Assembly (NCBI GenBank): GCA_021397835.1
Contig: JAJFZO010000094.1
Location: forward strand, 4,008,501-4,072,500
From: Moringa oleifera
Taxonomy: Eukaryota > Streptophyta > Magnoliopsida > Brassicales > Moringaceae
Length of the DNA stretch: 64,000 nucleotides
Direction: 5' to 3'
Shown: in pieces, positions 26,917-39,800 of the stretch
Position numbering within the stretch: position 1 is the stretch's first letter
How the letters are laid out: the number at the start of each line of letters is the position of its first letter
Made by a program: the position numbers and the translations under genes
The notes under the pieces: model-generated
What the model was told of the DNA's origin: nothing
Seen by the model: the letters and a program-made list of their open reading frames with translations, nothing else
Databases searched by the model: none

Positions 26917-29900
26917 ATGGGAGATCCATTGGAGAGATTAGGATCGGAGGCGTCGATGGGGCTGGAATCGAGCATTAAGGAGGAGCTTTGCATGGAGATC
27001 GACCCTCCGTTCCGTGAGAATGTCGCCACTGCAGAGGATTGGAGAAGGGCCCTCAACAAGGTGGTCCCAGCTGTTGTCGTCCTCAGGACTACTGCCTGCC
27101 GCGCATTCGACACCGAGGCTGCTGGCGCCAGCTATGCCACCGGCTTTGTTGTGGATAAACGCCGTGGTATCATCCTCACCAATCGCCATGTGGTCAAACC
27201 AGGTCTTTAACTTGCTCTTTTTTTTTTTAATTTTAAATTTTATCATAAAATTTTGAGTTTTGTTTTGGTTGTTTATTTCTTAATTGGGGATTTACTAAAA
27301 TGGTTCTAATTAATCCTAATTGAATGAGTTATGCCAACTACAACCTAAGTGTTTCTCTCCTTTGCTTGTGTTATCAAGTAAATGTGGACTTGACCAGATG
27401 CACGAGAAGACTTGCGTTTTGTGATGCTTACTATGAAAATTTTGTTGGTTTATTGACACTTTAGTTGTTGAGGCGATGTGGACTGTTGATAAAGTTAAGC
27501 ATCTGATTTTGTATCTTCGTCACTGGGGAGTAGTTTGAAAGGAGTAACTTTTTTTATGTTACAGTGCTTCAATTGAGTTTTGTTTTTACTCTTTTCCTCT
27601 GATCACCTGGCAGTAGACTTAATTGGGTCTCTTTTAGAGAATGTGGGGAAATGGAAAGGAATAGAATTGTTAAGTTCTTTGAACTTTCAAATACTGGATC
27701 ATAGAAAGGATATCGCTTTTTTTTCTTTTTAAATAATTTTTCCTTTTTAATGCCATGGATTCATTGATATTCTTTTTCTAGAAGGCAGAATAATTCAGAA
27801 ATATGTGTAACCAAGCTTGGGGACTCAGGCATGCATATACCATTCAATTATATGTTTCTTTTTGTGTTCTTTTTTATTTTTCCATTTTTGGTTGTGCATT
27901 GGAATGGTGCCTTTAATTACTTTATGTACCATCCTTTCTGATTTTGCTTACTTGCTATACGTCTTGTTTCTGACTAATTTGAGGAGGAGAGCAATTCAAT
28001 TATGTTTTCTCGATTTATTAGAAGTTTGGTACTGAATAGAAAAAAGGTTCATTACTTATGAGTTTCTAACTGTTTTGGGAGAAGCTGATGTAAAATACAT
28101 GATTTATAACTTTGATTCTTCGTTTTCTTCCCCAGTTCCTATGATTTAATCTGTAACGAAAAGCTGCTCAACATTACATCCTTATTGATCCAAGGCTTTC
28201 ATTTAAATCCTCCTTTTTTTTTTTTTTACAATTTTTTTAAATTTTTGCTCTTGTTTTGTAGGACCTGTAGTTGCTGAGGCTATGTTTGTAAATCGTGAAG
28301 AAATTACTGTACATCCGATATATAGAGATCCGGTGAGTGGGCTGTTTCTTGGGGTTCTGTTTGTGTTCTATCATCGTTGAAGATATTCTATGTGACTAAT
28401 GATTGAGCTTTGCCTTCTTTTCTTGTTTTTTAATTGTTTTGCCTCAATGGAATTTGGTGCTATGCTTATTATCATGCAGGTGATATTTAAGAACCATTTT
28501 TTTCAAATCTTGATGAGTTTGGTTGTTGCATGGATACTTGACTTCTAGTTCCTCTTCATTAACTTGCCATTAGAAAATCACTAAAATTAACTTCTATTCA
28601 TCCCCTTGTATTGAAGATCAAGAGAATAATTTGTAAGGAATGTAAGAATAAAACCCTGAAGAAGAGGAAATGCTTGCTTTATCTGTCCTCTAAAAAGAGA
28701 AAAATAGGATGAGGAGATAATAGGTAGTTATTGAGTCATTAATGCTAGCCTTCGTTGAGGAAATATGCGTTAAGCTCTTGAAATAGTTGGGGTGTTTTTC
28801 TTGGCTAAAATGAGTTTGAAGCATTGATACATGCTTTTCAATGCATGATTACTAGACAAGACAAAACACTGTATTGTATTATGTTATTATAATTTCGATA
28901 CTCTTCTAAGAGAGCGGATTGAGTTAAATGGTTGATAAATGACCCTGTTAGAATTTGATAGGTAAAGGTTTTGACACTATGGATGACAAGGATTATTTTG
29001 TTTTTGATAACTTTTTCTGAAGGAACAATCATCAAAATTATATGCATAAAAGGTTTTAGCACAAATTGTGGCCAGTTTTGGGAAACTAAGGTGTGAAATG
29101 ATAAAGATTTCAATTGTGAGAAACAAATAAAGGCTTACATCCTTTTGGATGCTTGAACTGTGTTATTAATTTGAAGTTCAAAACCCAATGGCTGTTATAT
29201 TTTATGCTCTAGTGCTTTCTATGTAAGGAATGTGCAGAATCTGTCAACCACGTTTTGCTTTGGTGTAGTTGGACGAGGTGAATAAGGGATACTGTTGTGG
29301 CTTTGCTCTTTATAGTTGGATGGTGGCAGTTGAATTATGTGCATGGACAGGGCTGCAGGTGGTAAAAAAGAAGAGGAAAGTGGCTGCACAAATTTCATTG
29401 TTGGTTTTTTGGCTAGCATGGAACGAGAGAAATAGAAGAGCTTTGGGGGAAGGGAAACTCCCCTTCTTTTGTTTAGATAGGGATTGCGTGGACATTGTAA
29501 ATGAAGAGGAACTAGTTGAATTCATTGAATTCCTTATCTCTAAATAGTTTTGTTATACTTGTAAATGGGAGGCACCCCCATGGTGCAATTATAGTAATAT
29601 ATAATTATGCGTATTTCTATAAAAAAGGTTATATTTTTTGTATTACTTGTCTCTCCTAATAAATATTTTCTCCTTGCATGCTATAGTTTTTTCATCTTTG
29701 CTTTCATGTTCACCTTTTAGAGGGTTCTAATGTGATTTTCTTCCTGTTTTCCTTATATTTTTTGTTTGTTAATTAGCTCTAAATGGTGACAGAAGATGGG
29801 GTGTAGGCAGCTTTTCTGTCCCTTCATTTGCAATTTTTTATGATTTTATCATAAGTGGCTATGAAAAATTTGTCTTCTCTGAAAAATTAGCATGTCTTGA

Positions 29901-32900
29901 TCAAGTTTCAGGAACACTGATACTATTGCTGCATCATGACCACAGTATAGGACTTGTATGTAGCTTGCATGGTTTTCTGTGCTTCTTGCAAGCCTAACAT
30001 TTGTAGTCCAATTGTGCATAGTTGAGCTTCATGTGAATGAAATTGACATCTCTTACTCACTTTTCTCTAGGTCCATGATTTTGGCTTCTTTCGCTATAAT
30101 CCTGATGCAGTACAATTTTTGAACTACGAGGAGATTCCTCTTGCTCCAGAGGCTGCTTGTGTTGGACTTGAAATCAGGGTTGTTGGAAATGATAGTGGTG
30201 AGAAGGTTAGTACATGATGTTTCGTTGTTTCTTTTATCCAGTGGTGGTCTTTCTCCATTATGAAGGTAGAGTTAAATTCACATGTAGGTCCAATTAGTAG
30301 AAGAGTCTTAGTTATTGATAAATTAGTGAAAAACTTCAAATTATTACTTTCAGTTGACTAATGCAGTGATAGTATTATGGTGCTTGAAAATGTTGAAGTT
30401 GGTTGCACCTTTTCTTCAAGTTTGGTTTTGGGTTTAGAGATATGCTGTTTCATAAAATAACAATTATCAGATTATACATACATTTGTACATGCATACATA
30501 GATATATTGATAGTTGATATGCATCAACTACTTATCTAAGAAGGAAAAGGAAAGAATAGAAAAGAGGATATGCATAGGTTTTCTGAAATGTGAAAGACCT
30601 CCAATTTGATATATATATGCGAGGCATAAGTTGAATCAGTAGTAATGCGTGGTTTGGGTCAGCTGTGTTGGTGTGCATTGGAGGAAGGAATAATATTGGA
30701 ATATTTTGTTAGTTCATTCTATTCGTTAGTTGTTGGGCTAATGGGAGGTTACTATTTGGCATCCTTGAGTTTGGGGAGGGAGGAATGATTAAATCATTTT
30801 GTCAATTGTGAGCTGCTGCTCTAGGAGAGACCAAACCTCTCGAATGTTTGAAATTGTGATGACTCATTCATAAATATTCACTACTTCCCCGAAGAATTTC
30901 ATTCATTTCGGTTCAGTGCATATCAAAATGTGATAAAAAGATCATGGATATGCTTGTTTTGCTAAATGAATTCTTTGTTAAAGGAGAGGCAACTTGAATG
31001 CAGGAGGAAGTGCTGGTGATACCAAACATGGGAATCTTTTTAAGAATAGTTTATACCTTATTTTTGGTTGTGCCTTATGCATTTAACTAATCCGTGTAGT
31101 TAGAGAATCAGCTTCTTCATTAATGGGTTGGGATTTAACCGACTGGAGAGGCCAAAAAGATAGATATGTTAGTTTCTGATTAAAAAAAGTGAGAGTTCTC
31201 TTGGAGTTCTCTTGGTTCATCTTTAAAGTCTATCTACACTATTAAACATTTCATTTACTCTGGCTTTACTTCTAGAGATGCCAAAGTGGTTTATTACCAT
31301 AATGAAGCCAAGATTTTGGTACATGTGAGCAACTATAGCTATGAAGAGATAGTCTCCTTTCTGGAGGAGATATTACCACTCCTTGTTTGGGACTGGTTTT
31401 CAAGCAGGGATGGAAGCTCAAGCTACGGAATTGCATGTTTTTCTGTGACTCAACTGGTTCTCCTAGCATGATTGTAATAATATATGGTTAGAATATATGT
31501 TAAATATTAAATTACCACTAGAGCTTTAGTTCATTTTGAAGTTTGAATAGGCATCCTTGTGGGTCATCTTTTTATACAGAGGATTCATCTCTTCAATAGG
31601 AAACTAATGGATCATCTCTCTTGAACTCTTAATTGAAGCAGTTTTAGGGGGTTATTCTTGTGCATTAACCAGCTTGGTCATGAAGTTTGGTTTAATAAAT
31701 TTGGTGAATGCATTTGATTTTGGAGTCAATTTTAGGTTCCACATATTTTCCCCTGGCATTTACTGCCACTATGCATATCCATATCATACACTTTAATTGT
31801 CACTTATTCCTCAGTGTGTAAATTATTTGGTCATTTGACAATCAAATTGTCTCTAATCTTTGGTGAAATTTGATTTTACTATTGATTGTAGAGGGTTCTT
31901 AAACCAATGTTCTTTTGTTGATTTTGAATCTTAAATTACAGGTTTCCATATTGGCTGGAACTCTTGCTCGTTTGGATAGAGATGCGCCTCATTATAAAAA
32001 GTATGTTATAATTTTACTTATATTCTCTTGTAAATCCTCTTTTCTAACAAAAAAGGCACTTCTTGAAATAATGGTAGATTGAGATAAGGGTTGTTCTCTT
32101 ATTTTGTTATGCCCCCCCCCAATGATTATATGTTTTCCCTTTCATATATATATATATGTTATAGTTGAATTTTGACAACTGTTATGATGTTAGATGATCA
32201 AGATTTCACTGTGCTACACTAACCAATCATGACACTCCCAATTTCCTATTGTAACCTACGTCAATCATATGTGACCTCTGTCTCCTTTTTGAAACCTGTC
32301 TCAATGTCAGCATTGAGGCTGAATTTTGTTCCTAATGTTCTCATGTTGTGCATGCTATGCATTTTGGTTGGTCAAGCATAATTTTGATTTGAATATTTGT
32401 TGGCATAACCATTTTGATATTTGCCCATGTAGCTTGTTTTTTATTTTGTCCTTTTAGTTTGCTGTTTTTAAGTAATTAGCCTCATTAATATTGAAGTATT
32501 AGCTTGAGCTGAGAGTTCAAGTTCCTAAATTTTGGTGCTGATTCTTGTTCATTCTTTTCATATATGGTAGGCTTTAGAGCAAAAGTAAGCTGTCAATTTA
32601 AACTCTCAAACCATTATACAGCTGTATGTATGTCCATTATGCATAGTGGTTGACAATTATTTTGGTATTTGGTTCAGGGATGGCTACAATGATTTCAATA
32701 CATTCTATATGCAAGTAAGTTATTATGGTTTTCTTGAGGCAGATGATCTTCAGTTTGAGTTCATTCAATTTGGTTCTATCATCAGGCCAATTGGCTGGCG
32801 GAATCTGTTTCTTGGCATTCAGCATCTTGTAGTCTTGTCTAATCATTTATTCAAATTTTTTATGTAATCATTGTGGAAAATTATTGTTGCATGTGGTTTG

Positions 32901-35900
32901 AATATTTATGTTTTTGAAATGCTTCGTAGTATTGATCTTAACCAACTTAATCACTTATGGTCCATGATATAGCTTCTTTATGGTATTGATTGTATTTCAG
33001 TTTTATGTTTATAAAAAGGTTCTTACGTATTAAGATGCTGAATGACATTTTACAATTGTTGGTAATTCTGATAGACTTTGATTACTGACTCTTCTACTAA
33101 TTGCATGCAGTTTGCTATTATTGCTGCATCTTACATATATAAACTTCTACTTATGATTTCATTACTTTCAGGCAGCATCAGGGACTAAAGGTGGCTCAAG
33201 TGGTTCCCCAGTAATTGATTGGCAAGGCACAGCAGTGGCCTTGAATGCTGGGAGCAAGTCATCAAGTGCTTCAGCTTTTTTCTTACCTCTTGAACGCGTG
33301 AGTTTTAATTTCTTGACTCATGTCATGGTTTCCTTCTTATTTTCTCTTCCCAGGTTGGCGTATAAAGTCTTCTAGGTGTGGCCAAATCAAACAGTAGCAA
33401 GAAATTAGGTTATAAAATTTTGAGCTCACCCAGCTTCAGTTAAAATCAATCACTATGGCGGTTTAAGTCACTTGTGTGTGCTCTTTTAAAAATGAGCACC
33501 CTGTAACTGCAACTAATGTTGAAGTGCATTAGGTTAAACTTTCAAAGCCACTTGTGTGCCTCTGCATTGGTGCTTTGCTGGGCCAATGGCTAGTTACCAG
33601 CTGCCATCTACAATTTCCTTTTCTTGTCCTTCTTGTTTTCTTTTCCCAAGTTTGCGTATAAACTCTTCTAGGTGTGGCTAAATCAAACCGTAGCAAGAGA
33701 TTAGGTTGTAAAATTTTGAGCTCACCCAGCTTCACTTAAAATCAATAACTATAGTGGCTGTGGCTTAAGCCACTTGAGTGTGCTCATTTAAAAATGAGCA
33801 CTCTGTAACTGCAGCTAATGTTGAAGTGGATTAAGTTAAACTTTCAAAGCATAACTTGTGTGCCTCTTCATGGGTGCTGTACTGGGCCAACAGCTAATTA
33901 CCAGCTGCCATCTGCAATCGTTTCAACAGGGTGTCGAATGCTGCACTTGGCCCACTAGTCCAATCTAAGTTTATTTTCTATCTTATGATCAATGTCTATT
34001 TTTGCACTTACTGTTGCCTTTTTCTTTTTTTTTTTCATTGTGTTTATCAGTGGTTCAGTTGAAATGCTTGTGATCAGTTACTAGAAATTCAAGTAACAGT
34101 TTTAACTTCCTTCAGCATCTCTTTTGTATCCTCTTTCCTTGTTTCCATCTTTGGCAAGAGGGAGAACCGTAACTTTCCAAAATCCTGGATACTTGTTTTC
34201 AAGTTTGAAGGCTTACGTTTTCCTTTTTTTTTTTTTTTGTGGCTATTTTTTCAATTCCCTATTCTTTTGATTTTTTGGCATTAATTTTTGAAACATGTAA
34301 TATGTGTTTCTATCAAAAAAGGAAAAAAAAACATGTTAAACTAAACAGTAGTCATCGTGGTAACTTATGTTATTTGGATTCTGGTACCAGTAAAGTGTGC
34401 ATTGTCTGTGTCTGAGTTTCAGATATATCAAATTTTAGATATTTTCTTCTCATTTCCTCTTGTCTTTTTATTATCCAGTAGCCATACTCTTTCCAGTGTT
34501 CTATCTTATTGACAGAGGGCTTAAAGTAGAGAGCCCCAGCAACATGGGTTATAGCCCCTCTTATGGCTTTTTTGGACTATTGTATTTGTATGAGATGGTT
34601 TTGTTTTATATATATTCTGGCAGTCAAATGACTACAATATTTTGTTATTCTTGAAATCTTTTATGATCCCAAATTAATTTTTCTACTATTCAAGATCCAT
34701 TGTGGGCTTTGAGACCCCTACCTAATCTGAGCTTCAGATCTCTTTTGTTTTCAATGATATTTATCATTTGAACCCTTCATTCCTAGCTTGACCCAGCATT
34801 ACAATAAAAAATCCTACTTTTGATGGTACTGGGACATGAGTTCTTCTAATTTGCAGGTTGTGAGAGCTTTAAAGTTTATTCAGAAGGTCGGTGATTCGTA
34901 TCTACCAAAGTGGGAGGCAGTCTCTATTCCTCGTGGTACGCTTCAGGTTTGTTGTCGATTTTATCCTTACTGAGCTTTCACAATTTATTATTCCTTGAGA
35001 AAAATAATAAAGCTTGTGCTTGAATTTTATTTAACTGAAAGTTTGAAACATCTGGTGAGTTTTGGCAGATACTACAGTTATGAGCTTTAATTTTTAGGTT
35101 TTCCTTAATTTTCTGAGAAATTGACTTTTTTTTTCCTTGATTAGGTGCGTAAAATTCTCCGCATTATTGCCTGCTTTTGTATCAAACTCTACTTCTGTAC
35201 TCTGAAACTCTTGTTGTATTATGTCCGTGGCAGATCTTTGACCTGACAAGTTATTCATTTATGTAAAACAACTCACTTAAAGGTTTCCAGCGTCTTTATT
35301 GATTTATCTTCAACGTAATATTCATTGTAAAGCCTCAAAAATTCCACCTTTAGATTTATGGAGTTTCTAGTAGCTTACCTTAAGCTTCAACTATTTTCCG
35401 CCTCATACTTCTGGATCCCTGGAGGATCCATTACGAGTGCTTCCAAATAAACAGGTTGTATTTTATCCTGAAGATGTTTGATTTGCTCATGACTTCAACT
35501 AGAAGCTGTTTATCATGCCTAAAAAGATAAACATCATTTACCATTCTGGGTATGACTTTGAGGATGTACTATGCCTGTTTTAGCATAACTTTCTGTGATA
35601 TAGGTGACATTTCTGCATAAAGGGTTTGATGAGATACGTCGGCTTGGTCTGAGGAGTGAGACAGAGCAGGTATTTAATATTGATCACTATTTATGTTCTT
35701 TTGTTTGCATGGATAACTGTTGTCCAAAATAGTGGTTCCTCAATGGAATGTTGTGTTTCTGATTCATTCAGATGGCTCGGAATGCATCTCCACTAGGAGA
35801 AACTGGAATGCTTGTTGTTGACTCTGTGGTGAGTTTGTTTTGATGTTTGTTAAATTCTTCTTAATGTCCTTTTTCTGTTTCATTTTTGGCATAATTCTCT

Positions 35901-36080
35901 TACTTGTATCTTTGGACTTGTTTCAGGTGCCGGGTGGCCCAGCCCATAAACTGTTGGAGCCTGGTGATGTGCTTGTTCGTGTGAATGGGGAAGTAAGTTA
36001 TGCATTCAGTCAGTGATATCTATGCTTTTGTCCCCCCTATATATTGCTAATTTCATAGGACCAAAAAATGATCTCTGTCC

Positions 36081-36122
<42 letters not shown>

Positions 36123-36756
36123 TGTGTGTTAAAACCTTCAGTTTCAAATGCTTAATTGCTGTTTGGATGATTTACCTTAAACACGTTGAAATACTATTGC
36201 AGGTTATTACTCAATTTCTGAAATTGGAGACTTTACTTGATGATAGTGTTGCACAGAGCATTGCATTAGAGATTGAAAGGGGTGGGACGTCGTTGTCTTT
36301 AAACTTAGTGGTGAGAATTATAGTTGGTGTTTGCTTGTGTTATTGAAATGTTCAACACCCTCTTCTTGATGCTTTTTTCATAAAGAGGGAAAAATATGTG
36401 AATTAGGTCCTATTGATGTATAATTGCTATGGAAAGTAATGAATTCTGTCTGTGCTGAACAAGAAGGTTCATTTTGTAATCGTGATCTCATTGCCCGTTA
36501 TTAATGAGATTTCAGCAGCAGATAATTTAACGATGATTTATATATTAATTTGCTTTTGTAGCAAGCAGAACTGCTTGTTATATATTGCATAGCTGCATAG
36601 GAGGAAGACAATCATGCATAGTAATAGCCATTGTAGATGCTAAAAGGAGTCACCATTTGAATTGAACTTGCTATGCTTGTTAACCCCATGACACAGATGC
36701 TGCTAGAAGCATTCTCCCTGTAAATATTTTTAAAGATTGTGCATCTGGGTGTCTTG

Positions 36757-36803
<47 letters not shown>

Positions 36804-39800
36804 GTTTTGGGGTGGCAGTTGGGGGAAGGTTTTAATGAAGAAATGAGTTTGAATTAGTCTTCTGCATTGATATGTCTAATAATCTATAGAATAATGGAAG
36901 TTCTCAATCAAACGTACCATGAATAAGAATTCTATTTTTCTTGTTTATGTGAATATGGGAACCAGTTAAGGCGTCTTGAAGGACCGTGGAGATAAAATAA
37001 ATCATCAAAATAAAATTAGGTAAATGTAAATATGAAAATTGGAGCAAATGGATGGAGTTCCTAAATTGGTAATAATGTCAAGTACAGTTTTCTCATAATC
37101 AATTGCTTATTGAGAGGAATGGACATGGCACTCCTATTTTATCTTTGGATTGCTTTTAGCTTGTTATTTTGTAGAAAAAAAAAATATGTATTATAACTCT
37201 CTTCTGTCTGTAGTTCATCACCACTAATATAATGTTTATTTATTCTTTTTTTTTTTTTTGAGAATTCATTAGGTAAATGACTTGGCTTTGATTTTAGTTT
37301 GTTTTGTCTTTACTTTTGGAGCTCATTGTTGCAATGGGTTACAAACCAAGTGGGTGCCCTCTCCACTTCCATGCCACTGTAACCTTCCTGCGGATGCCTA
37401 AAGAGAGATGTTGCGTCCTGAGCATCATTCAGTTTGTTTGTCATACTGCTTTACTTCCAGTGTGATTAACTTATATGTTTCTTTATTTGGTGCTTCAGGT
37501 TCAGGATCTGCACAGCATTACTCCTGATTACTTCCTCGAAGTGAGTGGTGCAGTGATACACCCTCTGTCTTACCAGCAGGTGGGTCGAATTTTGCAGCTT
37601 TTGGGAACCGCTTTAATTTTATACAGATGTACGAGATACATTTTTCTCTCTTATTCAGGCTCTTCACATGTTCCTCCAGAAGAAGCATTGCTTCGAGTGT
37701 TGAACTGTTTTATTTTAACTTTACCAGTTTGATGAAATGATGCTTGTTTGTGAAGTTGGAAATTCTCAATCCTTTGAATTCATTTGACCATCAGTTGTCA
37801 GCTAGTGTCAACTGGAAATTTATTGTCATAGCTGTTAGAATTTATTTATTTGCAATTTAAGTAAGTTGATTTGATAGAATTCATCAAACAATGAACTCTA
37901 ACAGTATTAGAGAATTAAAACATAAATTGGCCCTGAATCAAGTGCGTCAGACATGATTAGGATTCAAATGAATCAACCAAAGATTCTGTTTTTTAGGGAC
38001 ATCTTGGAGCTTGGCATCCCATTTTTATCAGCTAATTCACAAGCCCTGCTCCAAACCTCGTACTCACCATATACTCTTATGGATGTGTACATATGTGTGG
38101 ATCAACGTCTATGAATCAATTGATCATTTGTTGATTTTATTTGATTTTCACGTAAACCAAAGAACCGAGTTAGGATTTTTGTGCAAAGAAAAGACAAGGT
38201 GCTTGTCAAGATCATTCAAGTACTCCTGGTTGCTATGGCTCAAAAGAGCTCTGACCATCACTGTTTAGTTGCCATCTTGTCTTTTCTTTTGGCATGTTGT
38301 TTCTCTTGCAATATCTCAGGGTGTTGGATGAGAAAGAGAGGGCATTGTTAAGTTAAAATGAGTGAAAAGAATTGGTAGACATGTAGGTCGAAGTACTCCA
38401 CTTGGTCATACTTTATGGACCTTGGGAGAAAAAGAAGATAAAATTACTGCTATTAGATTGTATGCATGAGTATGTTTCCATATCTTGCATGATCTTGCCA
38501 TGCCAATATCTATTTATTTATTTTTTCCCCACTAAATGTGCACATTTTAGCATTAGCTTTCTGTTTCTACGTACCACTAAAGCAAGTATTTGTAATTTGC
38601 CAACAAGCTTCAGTTGAAACACATATATAAATAAATACTTTTATTCGTTTTTTCCTTACAATGGTGGGTCATCATCTATTCATAAAAAATGTATTTCAAT
38701 TTTAATTTTTTTGTTTTGGAAGATGACATAAATATATGTGTTCTAGGAACCAAAGTTCAACTTGATAGGTAGAGGAGTCTTTCCAAACAAATCTCATGAT
38801 CATGCAATTGTTGTTAATATATTTCATATTTCATCTTTATATGCATATGCATGTCATCTGGAGTTGATCTTCTCATTGTATATCAAATTGTATAATTATA
38901 TTTTATTCTTAATGTCACATTTGATTCTAATCTTATGGGCAACTATATGCGTCATTATTATGTACGAGGGTCAGCATGGTTTTTCAATAATTGGACTTAA
39001 TATTAAAATGTAGAACACTTAACAGTTCATACTTGGTTTTATGGGTTGAAGTCCCATAGTTGGAGGGTGATCTTGTGACAAGGGGGAGATCTTGTGACAA
39101 TGCCTCTGAGGTTCCTTATGGCAGTTGGCATCATACCTTTTTGTTGTTTGAACTGCTTTCTCTTGATCTTGCTCTCTCTCTTGGACATTGACACATTTAG
39201 AATATTTGAAACAGGCTAGGAATTTCCGTTTCAACTGTGGTCTTGTGTACGTTGCAGACCCTGGGTAAGTCTACCTTGATTTGTGTAGGTCCTTTGTTTT
39301 TTTTTTGGCTAATATATTAAAGGAAAAGCTGGGTTAGTTTCTTTGACATAACTCTTCCTCAGTTGCTCTGCACTATTTGATAAAATAACAACTGGTTGAT
39401 TATTTGGATAATCAGGTTAATCACCGTTTTTTAAGCCTTTGGTGGGATTTGCTTGTGAGATGTTATAATAACTGTTCCCTTAAGTTGTTACAGGAAAGGA
39501 AAAACAAATTTAAGGTTTAACTAGCCATGATGTAGCATGTTTATGTGGCATTGGAGCTTTATTTACTGATCTTGTATATTTTGGAGTGTTCTTATTTCTG
39601 TAGCCCAAGTTTGTCTGATTGAAGCGTCTAATTTGCCTATTGCAGATATATGCTATTTAGAGCAGGGGTTCCCCGGCATGCCATCATTAAGAAGTTCGCG
39701 GGTGAAGAAATATCAAAACTTGAGGATCTAATTTCTATCTTATCTAAGTTGTTGAGGGGTGCTCGAGTGCCTTTAGAATATATAAGCTACATGGATCGAC

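Noticed and set aside
26595..27256. minus-strand and shifted-frame ORFs across DEG7 exon 1
   Set aside because: They are shadows of the GC-richer exon 1; only the frame from 26917 matches the DEG7 family and splices correctly.
31286..31471. paired sense and antisense open frames in DEG7 intron 3
   Set aside because: About 61-65 codons on each strand with no motif; expected by chance in a 1.7-kb intron.
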